A stretch of 64,000 bases of DNA from assembly GCF_023715105.1 (NCBI RefSeq), contig NZ_JAMBNO010000002.1:276657-340656 (forward strand), in the 5' to 3' direction. The DNA is from Hydrogenophaga intermedia. GTDB taxonomy: Bacteria; Pseudomonadota; Gammaproteobacteria; Burkholderiales; Burkholderiaceae_C. The translations under genes were made by a program, and so were the position numbers. Under the pieces are notes generated by a model that saw only the letters and a list, made by a program, of their open reading frames with translations, was not told the DNA's origin and ran no database searches. Shown here one piece after another: positions 51,413 to 61,805 of this stretch (its first letter is position 1; every line of letters starts with the position of its first letter).

Positions 51413-51853
51413 TCACTCGACGCGTTGCCAGACCTGGGTTCGAAAGAAAGGACCGATGTAGCCGCGCATCTCGAGTTGGGCGCCGCCATTGACGGGCTTC
51501 AAACGCGCGCGGTAGCTCTTGCCGTTGTTCGGGTCGACGATGGTGCCGCCCTCGTAGACGGCCTTGTCGGTCTCACCTTGCTTGATGCCACGCAGGATCT
51601 CCAGCCCGAGCACCGGCTTGTCCTTGCGGTCGTCGGTGCACTTGTCGCACACGGCCTTCTGGTCGGTGGCGGGGTCGAGCAGCTTCTCGATGCGGCCGCT
51701 GAAGACGCCGTTGCTCTCGGTGATGCGCACCAGCGACTTCTCTTTCTTCGAGTCGTCGTCGATGGTCTTCCACAGGCCCGTGGGCGTCATCTGCGCGTGG
51801 GCAAGGCCCGCGAGCGTGATCAGGGAAGTGGCAAGCGTCGTCTTGAGCAACAT
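51413..51853 (-). CDS. DUF2147 periplasmic protein
   Basis: A 146-residue secreted protein with a signal peptide of about 20 residues (TLATSLITLAGLAHAQ) and the DUF2147 core GLWKTIDDDSKKEKSLVRI and YRARLKPVNGGAQLEMRGYI. The two Cys of CDKCTDD may bind metal or form a disulphide. Its position inside the beta-oxidation operon is unexpected; family function is not established. Confidence 0.87.
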   Translation of the reverse strand: MLLKTTLATSLITLAGLAHAQMTPTGLWKTIDDDSKKEKSLVRITESNGVFSGRIEKLLDPATDQKAVCDKCTDDRKDKPVLGLEILRGIKQGETDKAVYEGGTIVDPNNGKSYRARLKPVNGGAQLEMRGYIGPFFRTQVWQRVE

Positions 51854-51882
51854 GGCGGTCTCCTTCGGGGTGAGGCGGTCGA

Positions 51883-53679
<1,797 letters not shown>

Positions 53680-53727
53680 GGGTGAAGCTCCTGTGGTTTC
53701 GACGAAAGGGGTTGTTTGGTTGGCGAT

Positions 53728-54408
53728 TCAGCGCTTGCGCCGCGGTGCTTCGGCAGCACCGTTGCGCTCAAGAATGGCGGCAAAGCCGCGCCAGGCGCGC
53801 TCGAGGCAACCGGGGCTGCGCAGGAAGCGTGCTTCGTAGTGCAGCGCAAGGATGAGACCGTGGATTTCGAACGCCACCTGTGACGCGTCCGTGTCGGGCG
53901 CAAAGTGGCCCTCCTCCACGGCGATTTCGATCGCGCGCTTGAGCGCGTCCTGCCAGGTGGTGACGGAACTGGCCAGCGCGTCGCGCACCGGGCCCGGGCG
54001 GTCGTCGAATTCGACCGCGCCGCTGATGTAGATGCAGCCCGAGTCGATCTCGACCGAGGTGCGCTTCATCCAGTTGTCGAACAGCGCGCGCAGGCGCGGC
54101 AGACCACGCGGCGCAGCCATGGCGGGATAGAACACCTCGTCCTCGAAGCGCGTGTGGTACTCGCGCACCACCGAGATCTGCAGTTCCTCGCGCGAGCCGA
54201 AGTGCGCGAACACACCCGACTTGCTCATCTGCATCACCTCGGCCAGCGCCCCGATGGACAAGCCTTCGAGACCGATCTGCGTGGCCAGACCGAGGGCGGC
54301 GTCGACGATGGCCGCCTTGGTCTGCTGGCCCTTGGGCGCGTGGCGGGCAGCATCGGCACTGCGCGGCGCGGCGGCGCGGCGTGGGCGTGTGGAGGTCTCG
54401 CTGCTCAT
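53728..54408 (-). CDS. TetR family regulator of the beta-oxidation operon
   Basis: A 226-residue repressor. The N-terminus is basic and Arg/Ala-rich (about 30 residues), followed by the helix-turn-helix LATQIGLEGLSIGALAEVMQMSKSGVFAHFGSREELQ and a helical effector domain with IYISGAVEFDDRPG. It is co-directional with and 48 bases upstream of the acyl-CoA dehydrogenase gene, so it likely represses its own operon until an acyl-CoA or fatty acid binds. Confidence 0.85.
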   Translation of the reverse strand: MSSETSTRPRRAAAPRSADAARHAPKGQQTKAAIVDAALGLATQIGLEGLSIGALAEVMQMSKSGVFAHFGSREELQISVVREYHTRFEDEVFYPAMAAPRGLPRLRALFDNWMKRTSVEIDSGCIYISGAVEFDDRPGPVRDALASSVTTWQDALKRAIEIAVEEGHFAPDTDASQVAFEIHGLILALHYEARFLRSPGCLERAWRGFAAILERNGAAEAPRRKR

Positions 54409-54448
54409 GTGCTCGGTGGGTCCGGGTGAATGGGGCTCGTCAAAAGAA

Positions 54449-54460
54449 ACGAACGGTCGT
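54449..54460. promoter_or_regulatory. Candidate TetR operator ACGAACGGTCGT upstream of the beta-oxidation operon
   Basis: Twelve-base near-palindrome with one mismatched pair, lying 40 bases upstream of the TetR start in the 290-base intergenic region. It overlaps A+T-rich segments (AAAGAA before it and TATTTT after it) that could be promoter elements. Proposed binding site of the adjacent TetR protein. Confidence 0.4.
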
Positions 54461-54698
54461 GCTATTTTGACCCAGATCGTGCGTCACGCAACACGCCTGC
54501 GACACAAAGACCGTGTGGCTTTAGGGCCTGGCGTCTAGAAACGATGCCGGCCGTACTCCCATTGCAGGGGCTTCACGCCAGCCGTCCCGTTCCACGGACG
54601 CACCGTCCGCGCGGTCAGGCGGTGGCACCAGGGCGCGGCAAGCTCCTGTGGCGCGCCTGCCATCCTCACCCGCTGGGCGCGCGAGTCCGGAGGTCACC

Positions 54699-55097
54699 AT
54701 GAGCAGCCCCACCGCAGCGTCCCGCCTATGCACCGCGCAGTCGACTTCGCCCGTCCGCATCGACACCCAGGCCGGGCCCGCCCTGCTTGAACGCTTTGCC
54801 GACCTGCAATCGCGGTGCATCGACCCCGACACCTTCGATGCGGCCGACTTTGAACTGTGGCAGGCGCTGGACGACCACGCGCGCGAGGGCAGCGGCGTGC
54901 TCGATCTGCGGCCCCACGGCGAGGCGCTGATGCGCGTTCCGGGTGAGTTGATGGAGGCCTTCTTCGATGTCTGCCGCTGCCAGTCAACGCCCTTGCAGGC
55001 GATGTACCTGCCGAGCGAACTCAGCGCGAGCGCAGACTGGGTGCGCGCTTGCCCGGACGACGTGCTGATCGTTCAGGAGGCGCAGCTGTCGGCCTGA
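54699..55097 (+). CDS. Hypothetical protein, 132 aa
   Basis: Not recognised. The ATG at 54699 has a good ribosome-binding site (CGGAGG, five bases upstream), so it is probably translated. The product is acidic, mostly helical by eye (LERFADLQSRCIDPDTFDAA and GELMEAFFDVCRCQ), with no signal peptide or membrane segment, and has two Cys close together (CRC). It converges on slmA, with both stop codons inside a palindrome. Confidence 0.6.
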   Translation: MSSPTAASRLCTAQSTSPVRIDTQAGPALLERFADLQSRCIDPDTFDAADFELWQALDDHAREGSGVLDLRPHGEALMRVPGELMEAFFDVCRCQSTPLQAMYLPSELSASADWVRACPDDVLIVQEAQLSA

Positions 55098-55109
55098 GCC
55101 CGGGCTCAG
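55094..55109. terminator. 16-bp palindrome spanning both convergent stop codons
   Basis: CTGAGCCC directly followed by GGGCTCAG, an 8-bp perfect dyad without loop. The stop codons of the 132-aa gene (55095-55097) and of slmA (55106-55108) both fall inside it. A possible bidirectional terminator without T runs. Confidence 0.45.
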
Positions 55110-55786
55110 AGCCGCCCGCCGGGCAGCAGCAGGTTGAGGCTGTGTTCGAGGCTTTCGCCAGGTGAGCGCTTGAAGCCGCTGCGCGCAAAGCGTTGCAGGC
55201 GCCCGACGCAAAACGCCGTAATCACAGACGCGTCGGCCTGCGCATCCACCGTGGGGGTGGTGGTACCGGTGAGCACGGCGGCCTCACGCAGGTGCTGGCG
55301 CAGGCTGGACTCGAACTTGTCAAAGAACAGGTTCATGCGTTGCTGCAAGCGCTCGTTCTCGAACACCAGCGCGTCGCCCACCATCACACGCGTCATGCCA
55401 GGGTTCTTTTCACCGAACTGAAGCAGCAGCGTGACGAGCTTGCGGCAACGCACCAGCGGATCGGCCTCGCGCTCGCCCACCTGGTTCACCAGGCCGAAGA
55501 CCGTCTGCTCGATGAATTCGATCAGGCCTTCGAACATCTGGGCCTTGCTCGCAAAGTGGCGGTACAGCGCCGCCTCGCTCACCTCCAGCCGGGCGGCCAG
55601 CGCCGCGGTGGTGATGCGTTCGGCCCCGGGTTGCTCCAGCATGGTGGCCAGAGCCTGCAGAATCTGCACGCGCCGCTCGCCGGGCTTGGGCCGCTTGCGC
55701 GTGGCGGTTTCGGGCGTTTCCGCCGCGGCCGCGGTGGCCAGCGTGTCGTCATCGGGGGTGGGCATCTCGGGCGCGGCGTTGGTCAT
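55106..55786 (-). CDS. slmA: Nucleoid occlusion factor SlmA (TetR fold)
   Basis: TetR-fold DNA-binding protein that blocks FtsZ assembly over the chromosome. The 226-residue product has a Glu/Thr/Ala-rich leader of about 35 residues, then KPGERRVQILQALATMLEQ, helix-turn-helix ITTAALAARLEVSEAALYRHFASKAQMFEGL and the SlmA-specific FGEKNPGMTRVMVGDALVFE and QRMNLFFDKFESSLRQ segments. The ATG at 55786 is used because the longer frame has no resemblance. Confidence 0.9.
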   Translation of the reverse strand: MTNAAPEMPTPDDDTLATAAAAETPETATRKRPKPGERRVQILQALATMLEQPGAERITTAALAARLEVSEAALYRHFASKAQMFEGLIEFIEQTVFGLVNQVGEREADPLVRCRKLVTLLLQFGEKNPGMTRVMVGDALVFENERLQQRMNLFFDKFESSLRQHLREAAVLTGTTTPTVDAQADASVITAFCVGRLQRFARSGFKRSPGESLEHSLNLLLPGGRL

Positions 55787-55910
55787 GGTCGTGCGATCGG
55801 TCCGTGAGGTGGCGTCGAAGGGCGCCCGATGGGCCCCGGGGGTACTCCCGCGGGGCATTCTCGCACAGCTGGCAACATCTGGTTACCCAGCATCGGCGCG
55901 GGCTGTGGAG

Positions 55911-57407
55911 CTAGTGGGCGACCGCATCGAACACCACGCGCACGCGCAGGCCGCGCCCCTGCGCACCCTCGTCGAACTGCAGCTGCGTGCGGTGCGCGCG
56001 GGCGATGCCGTCGGCAATGGCCAGACCCAGGCCGTGCCCGCCCGCTGGCGAGCCGGGCACCCGGTAGAAACGCTGCAGCACGCGCTCCCGCTCGGCCGGG
56101 GCAATTCCCGGGCCGTCATCCTCGACCTCGATCCACGCCTGCGCGCTGCCGGTTGATGCGTGCTGCCCGCAGCGCAGCGTGACGTGGCCGTGGGCTGGGG
56201 TGTACTTGATGGCGTTGTCCACCAGGTTGATGAGCAGTTCGCGCAACAACCAGGTGTGGCCGCGCGTCTGCGCCGGGGCCACCTCCAGGCCGAGGTCGAT
56301 GTGGCGGACGCTTGCGGCGTCCAGAAATTTGGCGAGCAGGCTTTCACACAGCTCGGCCAGATCGATCTGCTCGAGCGCGCTCTCGTCGTCGCGCAGCGCG
56401 TCGGTGCGCGAGAGCGCCAGCAACTGGTTGGCCAGCTGGGTGGTGTTGCGCGTGGCATCGCGCAGGCGCAGCACCTGCTCGGCGCGCAGGCTCAGCAAGT
56501 CGCCTGCGCCCATGCTGCGGGTGGCCTGGGCCCAGGCCTCCACCTGCGCCTGCAGGCCGGCCAGCGGCGTGCGCAACTGGTGCGCGGCGTCGGCCACGAA
56601 ACGGCGCTGCGTCTCGCTCTGTTCATTGACGCGCGCGAACAACCGGTTGAGCGCGGCCACCAGGGGGCGCACCTCGGCCGGGGTCTGGCGGTCGTCGATG
56701 GGGCTCAGGTCGCGCGGCGAGCGCCGCTCCACCGCCTGCTTGAGCTCGATCAACGGCTGCAAGGCGCGCGAGATGCCCCAGCTCAGCACCACGGCGGCCA
56801 CGGCAAACAACAGCAGGTTGGGCAGCAGCACGCGCAGCAGCACGTTGCGCACCCACCGCTGGCGCGCATCGCTGCCATCGGCCAGCATGAAGATCAGTTC
56901 GCCCGCCTCGGTGCGCATGCGCTGGGCCACGACCCGGTGGGTCACGCCGCCCTCCACCACGCTGATGAACTCGGGCGCGTCGGTGGTTGGCAGCAGGGTG
57001 GGCAGCCAGGTCGGCCCCACGAGCTGCTGCCCTTCACCATTGAAAACGCCGACCGCAGCGTAACCCTCGCGATCGGCCAGGAACTCCTGCACCGGTGGCG
57101 CCATGAGCAAGGCCAGGTCGTCCGCCTGCGTCGGCGCCTGCAGCACCGCGTCGGGCTCGGCCAGGCCCGGCGCGGCGCGCCCGGCAATGCGCGAGACCAC
57201 CACCGAATCGGCCAGCATGGGCACCAGGCGCTGCAGGCGCTGGTCCTGCTGCAGGGCAGCGGTGCCCGCGCTCTGGTAGTGGAAGAGGACGCTGAAGGCG
57301 CCGATCAGCGCGATGGTGGCCAGCAGCGTGATCAACAGGCGGCGGCGCAGGCCGCCGATCATGTCCTGTGTGAGGCCCTGCTCAATCGTCGCCGGCGGCA
57401 TCGGCAC
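55911..57407 (-). CDS. Sensor histidine kinase, TctE/QseC-like
   Basis: A 498-residue membrane sensor kinase. Two transmembrane helices (about residues 23-43 and 189-211) flank a periplasmic domain of about 145 residues, followed by a HAMP-like linker, the H-box FVADAAHQLRTPLAGL with phospho-acceptor His276, the N-box LLINLVDNAIKYTP and G-boxes DDGPGIAP and GGHGLGLAI. Its start overlaps the response regulator gene by 26 bp, so the two form a co-translated two-component pair. Signal unknown. Confidence 0.9.
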   Translation of the reverse strand: MPMPPATIEQGLTQDMIGGLRRRLLITLLATIALIGAFSVLFHYQSAGTAALQQDQRLQRLVPMLADSVVVSRIAGRAAPGLAEPDAVLQAPTQADDLALLMAPPVQEFLADREGYAAVGVFNGEGQQLVGPTWLPTLLPTTDAPEFISVVEGGVTHRVVAQRMRTEAGELIFMLADGSDARQRWVRNVLLRVLLPNLLLFAVAAVVLSWGISRALQPLIELKQAVERRSPRDLSPIDDRQTPAEVRPLVAALNRLFARVNEQSETQRRFVADAAHQLRTPLAGLQAQVEAWAQATRSMGAGDLLSLRAEQVLRLRDATRNTTQLANQLLALSRTDALRDDESALEQIDLAELCESLLAKFLDAASVRHIDLGLEVAPAQTRGHTWLLRELLINLVDNAIKYTPAHGHVTLRCGQHASTGSAQAWIEVEDDGPGIAPAERERVLQRFYRVPGSPAGGHGLGLAIADGIARAHRTQLQFDEGAQGRGLRVRVVFDAVAH

Positions 57408-58065
57408 ACTCCAGGCGGTAGCCGAAGCCGCGAATGGCCCGCAAGCGCAGGCCTGCGGGTTCGAGCTTGCCGCGCAAGCGCGAGACGTAGACCTCGATCG
57501 CGTTGGGCGTGATTTCCTTGTCCCAGCCGGTGAGCGCGGCCAGCAGCTTGTCCTTGGCGGCGGGCTTGGGCGCCTGCAGCAGCATGTACTCCAGCACCGT
57601 CCACTCGCGCGGTCCGAGCTCGAGTGGCTGGCCCGCCAGCGTGGCGCGGCGCTGGGCCGTGTCCATCTCGAGCGCGCCGATCGACAACACCGCGGTGGTG
57701 GCCGCCTGCGAGCGCCGCAGCAGCGCGCGCAGGCGCGCCAGCAACTCAGGCAGCTCGAACGGCTTGACCATGTAGTCGTCGGCGCCCAGGTCGAGCCCCT
57801 GCACGCGATCGGACAAGGCGTCGCGGGCGGTCAGGATGAGCACCGGCATGGCCAGTCCGCGCGAGCGCACCCGTCGGGTCAGCTCCAGACCGTCCACGCC
57901 CGGCAGCCCGATGTCCAGGATCGCGGCGTCGAAGCTGTCCCTGTCGAGAACGGCCTCGGCGCGCTCGGCGCTGCCCACCCAGTCGACGGTGTAGCCGGCG
58001 TCGGTGAGGCCCAGCTTGATCCCGCTGGCGACCAGCACGTCATCCTCGACGAGCAACAGGCGCAT
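57382..58065 (-). CDS. OmpR/PhoB-type response regulator, TctD-like
   Basis: A 227-residue regulator. Receiver domain with acidic pocket VEDD, phospho-acceptor Asp51 in DAAILDIGLPG, and Lys in DDYMVKPFELPEL; winged-helix output domain with GPREWTVLEYMLLQ and TPNAIEVYVSRLRGKL. It starts four bases after argB on the same strand and overlaps the sensor kinase gene. Targets unknown. Confidence 0.92.
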   Translation of the reverse strand: MRLLLVEDDVLVASGIKLGLTDAGYTVDWVGSAERAEAVLDRDSFDAAILDIGLPGVDGLELTRRVRSRGLAMPVLILTARDALSDRVQGLDLGADDYMVKPFELPELLARLRALLRRSQAATTAVLSIGALEMDTAQRRATLAGQPLELGPREWTVLEYMLLQAPKPAAKDKLLAALTGWDKEITPNAIEVYVSRLRGKLEPAGLRLRAIRGFGYRLECADAAGDD

Positions 58066-58069
58066 GGGA

Positions 58070-58969
58070 TCAATGCGAGCGAATCATGGTGCCGAAGGGC
58101 TCGTTGCCCAGCACCTCGAGCAGCAGCGCATGCGGCACCCGGCCATCGATGATGTGCACGGCGTTGACACCGCTTTTCGCGGCGTCCAGCGCACCGGCGA
58201 TCTTGGGGATCATGCCGCCCGAGATGGTGCCGTCGGCCACCAGCTCGTCGATGCGCCGGGGCGTGAGTTCGGTGAGGAGCTGCATGTCCTTGTCGAGCAC
58301 GCCGCGGATGTTGGTGAGCATGAGCAGCTTCTCGGCCTGCAGCACGGTGGCCAGCTTGGCCGCCACCACGTCGGCGTTGATGTTGTAGCTCTCGTTCTGC
58401 TCACCAAAGCCGATCGGGCTGACCACGGGGATGAACTGGTCGTCCTGCAGCGCCTTCACCACGGCCGGGTCGATGCCGACGATATCGCCCACCTGGCCCA
58501 CGTCATGCTCGCGCGAGGGGTCGGCCTGGTCGGCCATGCGCAGCTTGCGCGCGCGGATCATGGCGCCGTCGCGCCCGGTGAGGCCCACGGCCTTGCCGCC
58601 GGCCTGGTTGATCAGGCCCACGATGTCCTGCTGCACCTCGCCGGCCAGCACCCACTCCACCACCTCCATGGTCTCGGCGTCGGTGACGCGCATGCCCTGG
58701 ATGAACTCGCCCTTCTTGCCCAGGCGCTTGAGCAGGGTCTCGATCTGCGGGCCACCGCCGTGCACCACCACCGGGTTGATGCCAACCAGCTTAAGCAGCA
58801 CCACGTCTTCGGCGAAGTCCTGCTGCAAGGATGGATCGGTCATGGCGTTGCCGCCGTACTTGATGACCATGGTCTTGCCGTGGTACCGCCGGATGTAGGG
58901 CAGCGCCTGGGCAAGGATCTCGGCGCGGTCGCGTGGGGCGACGGAGGTGATGTCGGGTGCGGTGGACAT
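58070..58969 (-). CDS. argB: Acetylglutamate kinase
   Basis: Second step of arginine synthesis: phosphorylation of N-acetylglutamate. The 299 residues show [10 protein letters not shown] (phosphate-binding Lys and Gly pair), [38 protein letters not shown] and the C-terminal [18 protein letters not shown] and [11 protein letters not shown]. The ATG at 58969 gives the usual N-terminus. It is followed on the same strand by the two-component genes and slmA. Confidence 0.95.
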   Translation of the reverse strand: MSTAPDITSVAPRDRAEILAQALPYIRRYHGKTMVIKYGGNAMTDPSLQQDFAEDVVLLKLVGINPVVVHGGGPQIETLLKRLGKKGEFIQGMRVTDAETMEVVEWVLAGEVQQDIVGLINQAGGKAVGLTGRDGAMIRARKLRMADQADPSREHDVGQVGDIVGIDPAVVKALQDDQFIPVVSPIGFGEQNESYNINADVVAAKLATVLQAEKLLMLTNIRGVLDKDMQLLTELTPRRIDELVADGTISGGMIPKIAGALDAAKSGVNAVHIIDGRVPHALLLEVLGNEPFGTMIRSH

Positions 58970-59014
58970 GCGCGGGCTTTCGGGAAAGGCCAAAGCCCGG
59001 ATTTTAGGGAGGGC

Positions 59015-61000
59015 TCAGAAATGGATACCCCGCATCATCTGCTGCATGGCAATTGCCTCGGGCGAGAGCTGCGGCTTCGCGCCCTTCTCGCCCTTGGCCG
59101 CCGCCGAGTCGGGGAACATGCGAAAGCTCGTGTTCATCACGATCTGCGCGATGCGCGGCACCAGCGCGTGCATCACCTGCCCGGTGATGCCCAGGCGCGT
59201 GGCGATGCGCACCGGTTTGTCAATGCAGGCCTGCGCGATCATGTCGGCCGCCTCCTCGGGCGCCAGGGTGGGCACGTTCTGGTAGATCTTGGTCGGCGCG
59301 ATCATCGGCGTGCGCACCAGCGGCATGTTGATGGTGGTGAAGGTGATGCCCTGGTCGGCGAATTCGCTGCTGGCGCATCGCGTCCACGCGTCCAGCGCGG
59401 CCTTGCTGGCCACGTAGGCGCTGAAGCGCGGCGCGTTGGTGAGCACGCCGATCGAGCTGATGTTGACCACGTGTCCCTTGCGCTTGGCCACCATGCCGGG
59501 CAGCAGGCCCATGGTCACGCGCAGGCAGCCGAAGTAGTTGAGCTGCATGGTGCGCTCGAAGTCGTGGAAGCGGTCGTAGCTGCCTTCGATGGCGCGGCGG
59601 ATCGAGCGGCCCGCATTGTTGATGAGGAAATCCACGCCACCGTGATTGGCGATCAGCAGTTGCACGAAGCGGTCGCAATCGGTCATGTCGGCGATGTCGG
59701 CCGGGTAGGCGATGAACTGGTAGCCCTTCTGCTTTGCCTCCTTGCAGGCCTCATCGAGCTTGTCCTGGTCACGCCCGCAGATGACGGTAATGGCGCCGGC
59801 CTCGGCGAACTTGTGTGCGGCTGCCAGGCCGATGCCCGAGCTACCCCCCGTGACCAACACGACCTTTCCCGCCACGGTGCCCTTGAGGCTGCGGTCGCGG
59901 TGCAGGTCGGGGTCGAGGTGACGCTCCCAGTAGTCCCACAGGCGCCACGCGTAGTCCTTGAGGTTGGGGCATTCCACGCCGCTGCCCTTGAGCGCGGCCA
60001 GCGTGCCGCGGCAGTCGAAGCGCGTGGGGTAGTTGACGAAGGTGAGCATGTCCTCGGGCAGGCCCAGGTCCTTCATGATCGCGTCGCGCACGCGGCGCAC
60101 CGGCGCCAGCGCCATCAGGCCCTTCTTCACGCTCTTGGGGATGAAGCCGAGCAGCGCCGCATTGACGAACAGGTTCATCTTGGGCGCGTGTGCGGCCTTG
60201 CTGAAGATGTCGAGCACGTCGCCCACACGGTAGCCCACCGGGTCCACCAGGTGGAAGCACTCGCCGCCCTTGCGCTGGCCGTGGCTGATGTGGTCGAGCG
60301 CGTTGACCACGAAGTCCACCGGCACGATGTTGATACGCCCGCCTTCCAGGCCGATGCTCGGCATCCAGGGCGGCAGCACCTGGCGCATGCGCTGGATGAG
60401 CTTGAAGAAGTAGTAGGGCCCGTCGATCTTGTCCATCTCGCCGGTCTGGCTGTCACCCACCACCAGCGCCGGGCGGTACACCGTCCAGGGCATCTTGGTC
60501 TCGGCGCGCACGAGCTTCTCGCTCTCGTGCTTGGTCATGAAGTACGGGTGGTCGATGTTCTCGGCCTCCTCGAACATGTCCTCGCGGAACACGCCTTCGT
60601 ACAGGCCCGCGGCAGCGATCGACGACACGTGATGGAAATGCCCGGCACCGATGGCCTTGGCAAAGTCCAGCGTGTGGCGCGTGCCCTCGATGTTGACCGC
60701 CACCTGGCTGTCCTCGTCGGCGCCCAGGTCATACACCGCGGCCAGGTGATAGAAGTGATCGATCTGGCCCTTGAGCGCCTTCACGTCGTCGGCCGAGACC
60801 CCAAGCTTCTTCTCGGTGAGGTCGCCGAACACCGGCACCGCCCGCGCAGGGCCCACACCCCAGTGCTCGCGCAGCGCCGCCACCTTGCCCTCGCTTTCCT
60901 TGCGGATGAGGAAGTGCACCACGGCACCCTTGCGTTGCAGCAGCTTGCCGACGAGACGCTTGCCGATGAAGCCGGTGGCACCGGTGACGAAGTAATGCAT
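59015..61000 (-). CDS. Bimodular SDR, fatty acyl-CoA reductase-like
   Basis: A 661-residue fusion of two Rossmann domains. The N-terminal half (1 to about 370) is a NAD-binding-4/extended SDR reductase domain: MHYFVTGATGFIGKRLVGKL, DHFYHLAAVYDLGAD and the YxxxK equivalent in YFMTKHESEKLVRAE. The C-terminal half (from about 375) is a classical SDR: KVVLVTGGSSGIGLAAAH, LINNAGRS and active-site SAYVASKAALDAW. Domain order and length resemble the longer Marinobacter fatty acyl-CoA reductase that makes fatty alcohol in two steps. Fatty-alcohol formation here is inference. It is divergent from a phasin gene. Confidence 0.82.
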   Translation of the reverse strand: MHYFVTGATGFIGKRLVGKLLQRKGAVVHFLIRKESEGKVAALREHWGVGPARAVPVFGDLTEKKLGVSADDVKALKGQIDHFYHLAAVYDLGADEDSQVAVNIEGTRHTLDFAKAIGAGHFHHVSSIAAAGLYEGVFREDMFEEAENIDHPYFMTKHESEKLVRAETKMPWTVYRPALVVGDSQTGEMDKIDGPYYFFKLIQRMRQVLPPWMPSIGLEGGRINIVPVDFVVNALDHISHGQRKGGECFHLVDPVGYRVGDVLDIFSKAAHAPKMNLFVNAALLGFIPKSVKKGLMALAPVRRVRDAIMKDLGLPEDMLTFVNYPTRFDCRGTLAALKGSGVECPNLKDYAWRLWDYWERHLDPDLHRDRSLKGTVAGKVVLVTGGSSGIGLAAAHKFAEAGAITVICGRDQDKLDEACKEAKQKGYQFIAYPADIADMTDCDRFVQLLIANHGGVDFLINNAGRSIRRAIEGSYDRFHDFERTMQLNYFGCLRVTMGLLPGMVAKRKGHVVNISSIGVLTNAPRFSAYVASKAALDAWTRCASSEFADQGITFTTINMPLVRTPMIAPTKIYQNVPTLAPEEAADMIAQACIDKPVRIATRLGITGQVMHALVPRIAQIVMNTSFRMFPDSAAAKGEKGAKPQLSPEAIAMQQMMRGIHF

Positions 61001-61210
61001 GAAGGATCTCCTGAGCGGATGGTGTGAACGGATCGTCTGCGATTCTGTTGCACGGGCAGGGCCGCTTCATTCCGCAAAAACCCGCGTGCGCTGCAGCAAT
61101 CTCTAGTCGCGCTTCCCTACACAGAGCCGGCACACACGGCCAACATGCAGGGCCATGGCGGTATTGACCGCCAGCCCCGCCACCGCAATCACCCCACAGG
61201 AGCCCGCAGC

Positions 61211-61753
61211 ATGGTCAAGAAAGTCTCCAAGGGCGGCAGCGCCGCCAAGTCCCAAGCCACCGCCAACGCCTCGCCCCTGGCCGGCGCCATCAAGGAATCG
61301 GCCCAGCAGATCTGGCTGGCCGGTCTCGGCGCATTCTCCAAGGCCCAGGAAGAAGGTGGCAAGGCCTTCGAGACCCTGGTGAAGGAAGGCATGTCGATCC
61401 AGCGCAAGACCCAGGCCGTGGCCGAGGAGCGCATCACCGAGGCCACCAGCCGCGTGAGCAGCATGGCCAACGAGATCCAGAACAAGGCCGCCGGCCAGTG
61501 GGACAAGCTCGAGAGCCTGTTCGAAGAGCGCGTGGCCAAGGCGCTCGGCAAGCTCGGTGTGCCCTCGGCGCGCGACGTGGATGCGCTGATGGAGCGCATC
61601 GATGCGCTGAACAAGCAAGTGCTCAAGCTCGGTGGCGTGGACGTGCCCGCTGGCAAACCCGCCCGCAAGGCCACGGCGCGCAAGGCCGCTGCGCCGAAGG
61701 CGGCAGCCAAACGCGCACCCGCCCGCAAGGCCGCGGCGAAGAAGGCGGCTTGA
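61211..61753 (+). CDS. PHA granule-associated phasin (PhaF/PhaI-like)
   Basis: A 180-residue phasin. Residues 20-130 form the amphipathic phasin domain (QQIWLAGLGAFSKAQEEGGKAFE followed by a long coiled-coil-like stretch to NKQVLKLGG). The C-terminus is an Ala/Lys/Pro histone H1-like tail of repeated (K/R)xAA units, as in PhaF, able to bind DNA and so link granules to the nucleoid. An AGGAG lies eight bases before the ATG at 61211, in the 210-bp divergent promoter region shared with the bimodular SDR. Its presence implies polyhydroxyalkanoate storage. Confidence 0.88.
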   Translation: MVKKVSKGGSAAKSQATANASPLAGAIKESAQQIWLAGLGAFSKAQEEGGKAFETLVKEGMSIQRKTQAVAEERITEATSRVSSMANEIQNKAAGQWDKLESLFEERVAKALGKLGVPSARDVDALMERIDALNKQVLKLGGVDVPAGKPARKATARKAAAPKAAAKRAPARKAAAKKAA

Positions 61754-61805
61754 TCCTGCTGCAGCGCAGCAGCGTTGAGCGGGCCCGCGCCCTACACTCG
61801 GCCGC

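Noticed and set aside
49036..51492. Plus-strand open frame of 818 codons opposite the bifunctional beta-oxidation enzyme
   Set aside because: Antisense shadow of a clear FadN-type gene.
58004..61027. Plus-strand open frame of 1007 codons over argB and the bimodular SDR
   Set aside because: Composition is that of an antisense frame (His, Val, Leu, Gln-rich with no motifs), and the minus strand encodes two well-conserved enzymes.
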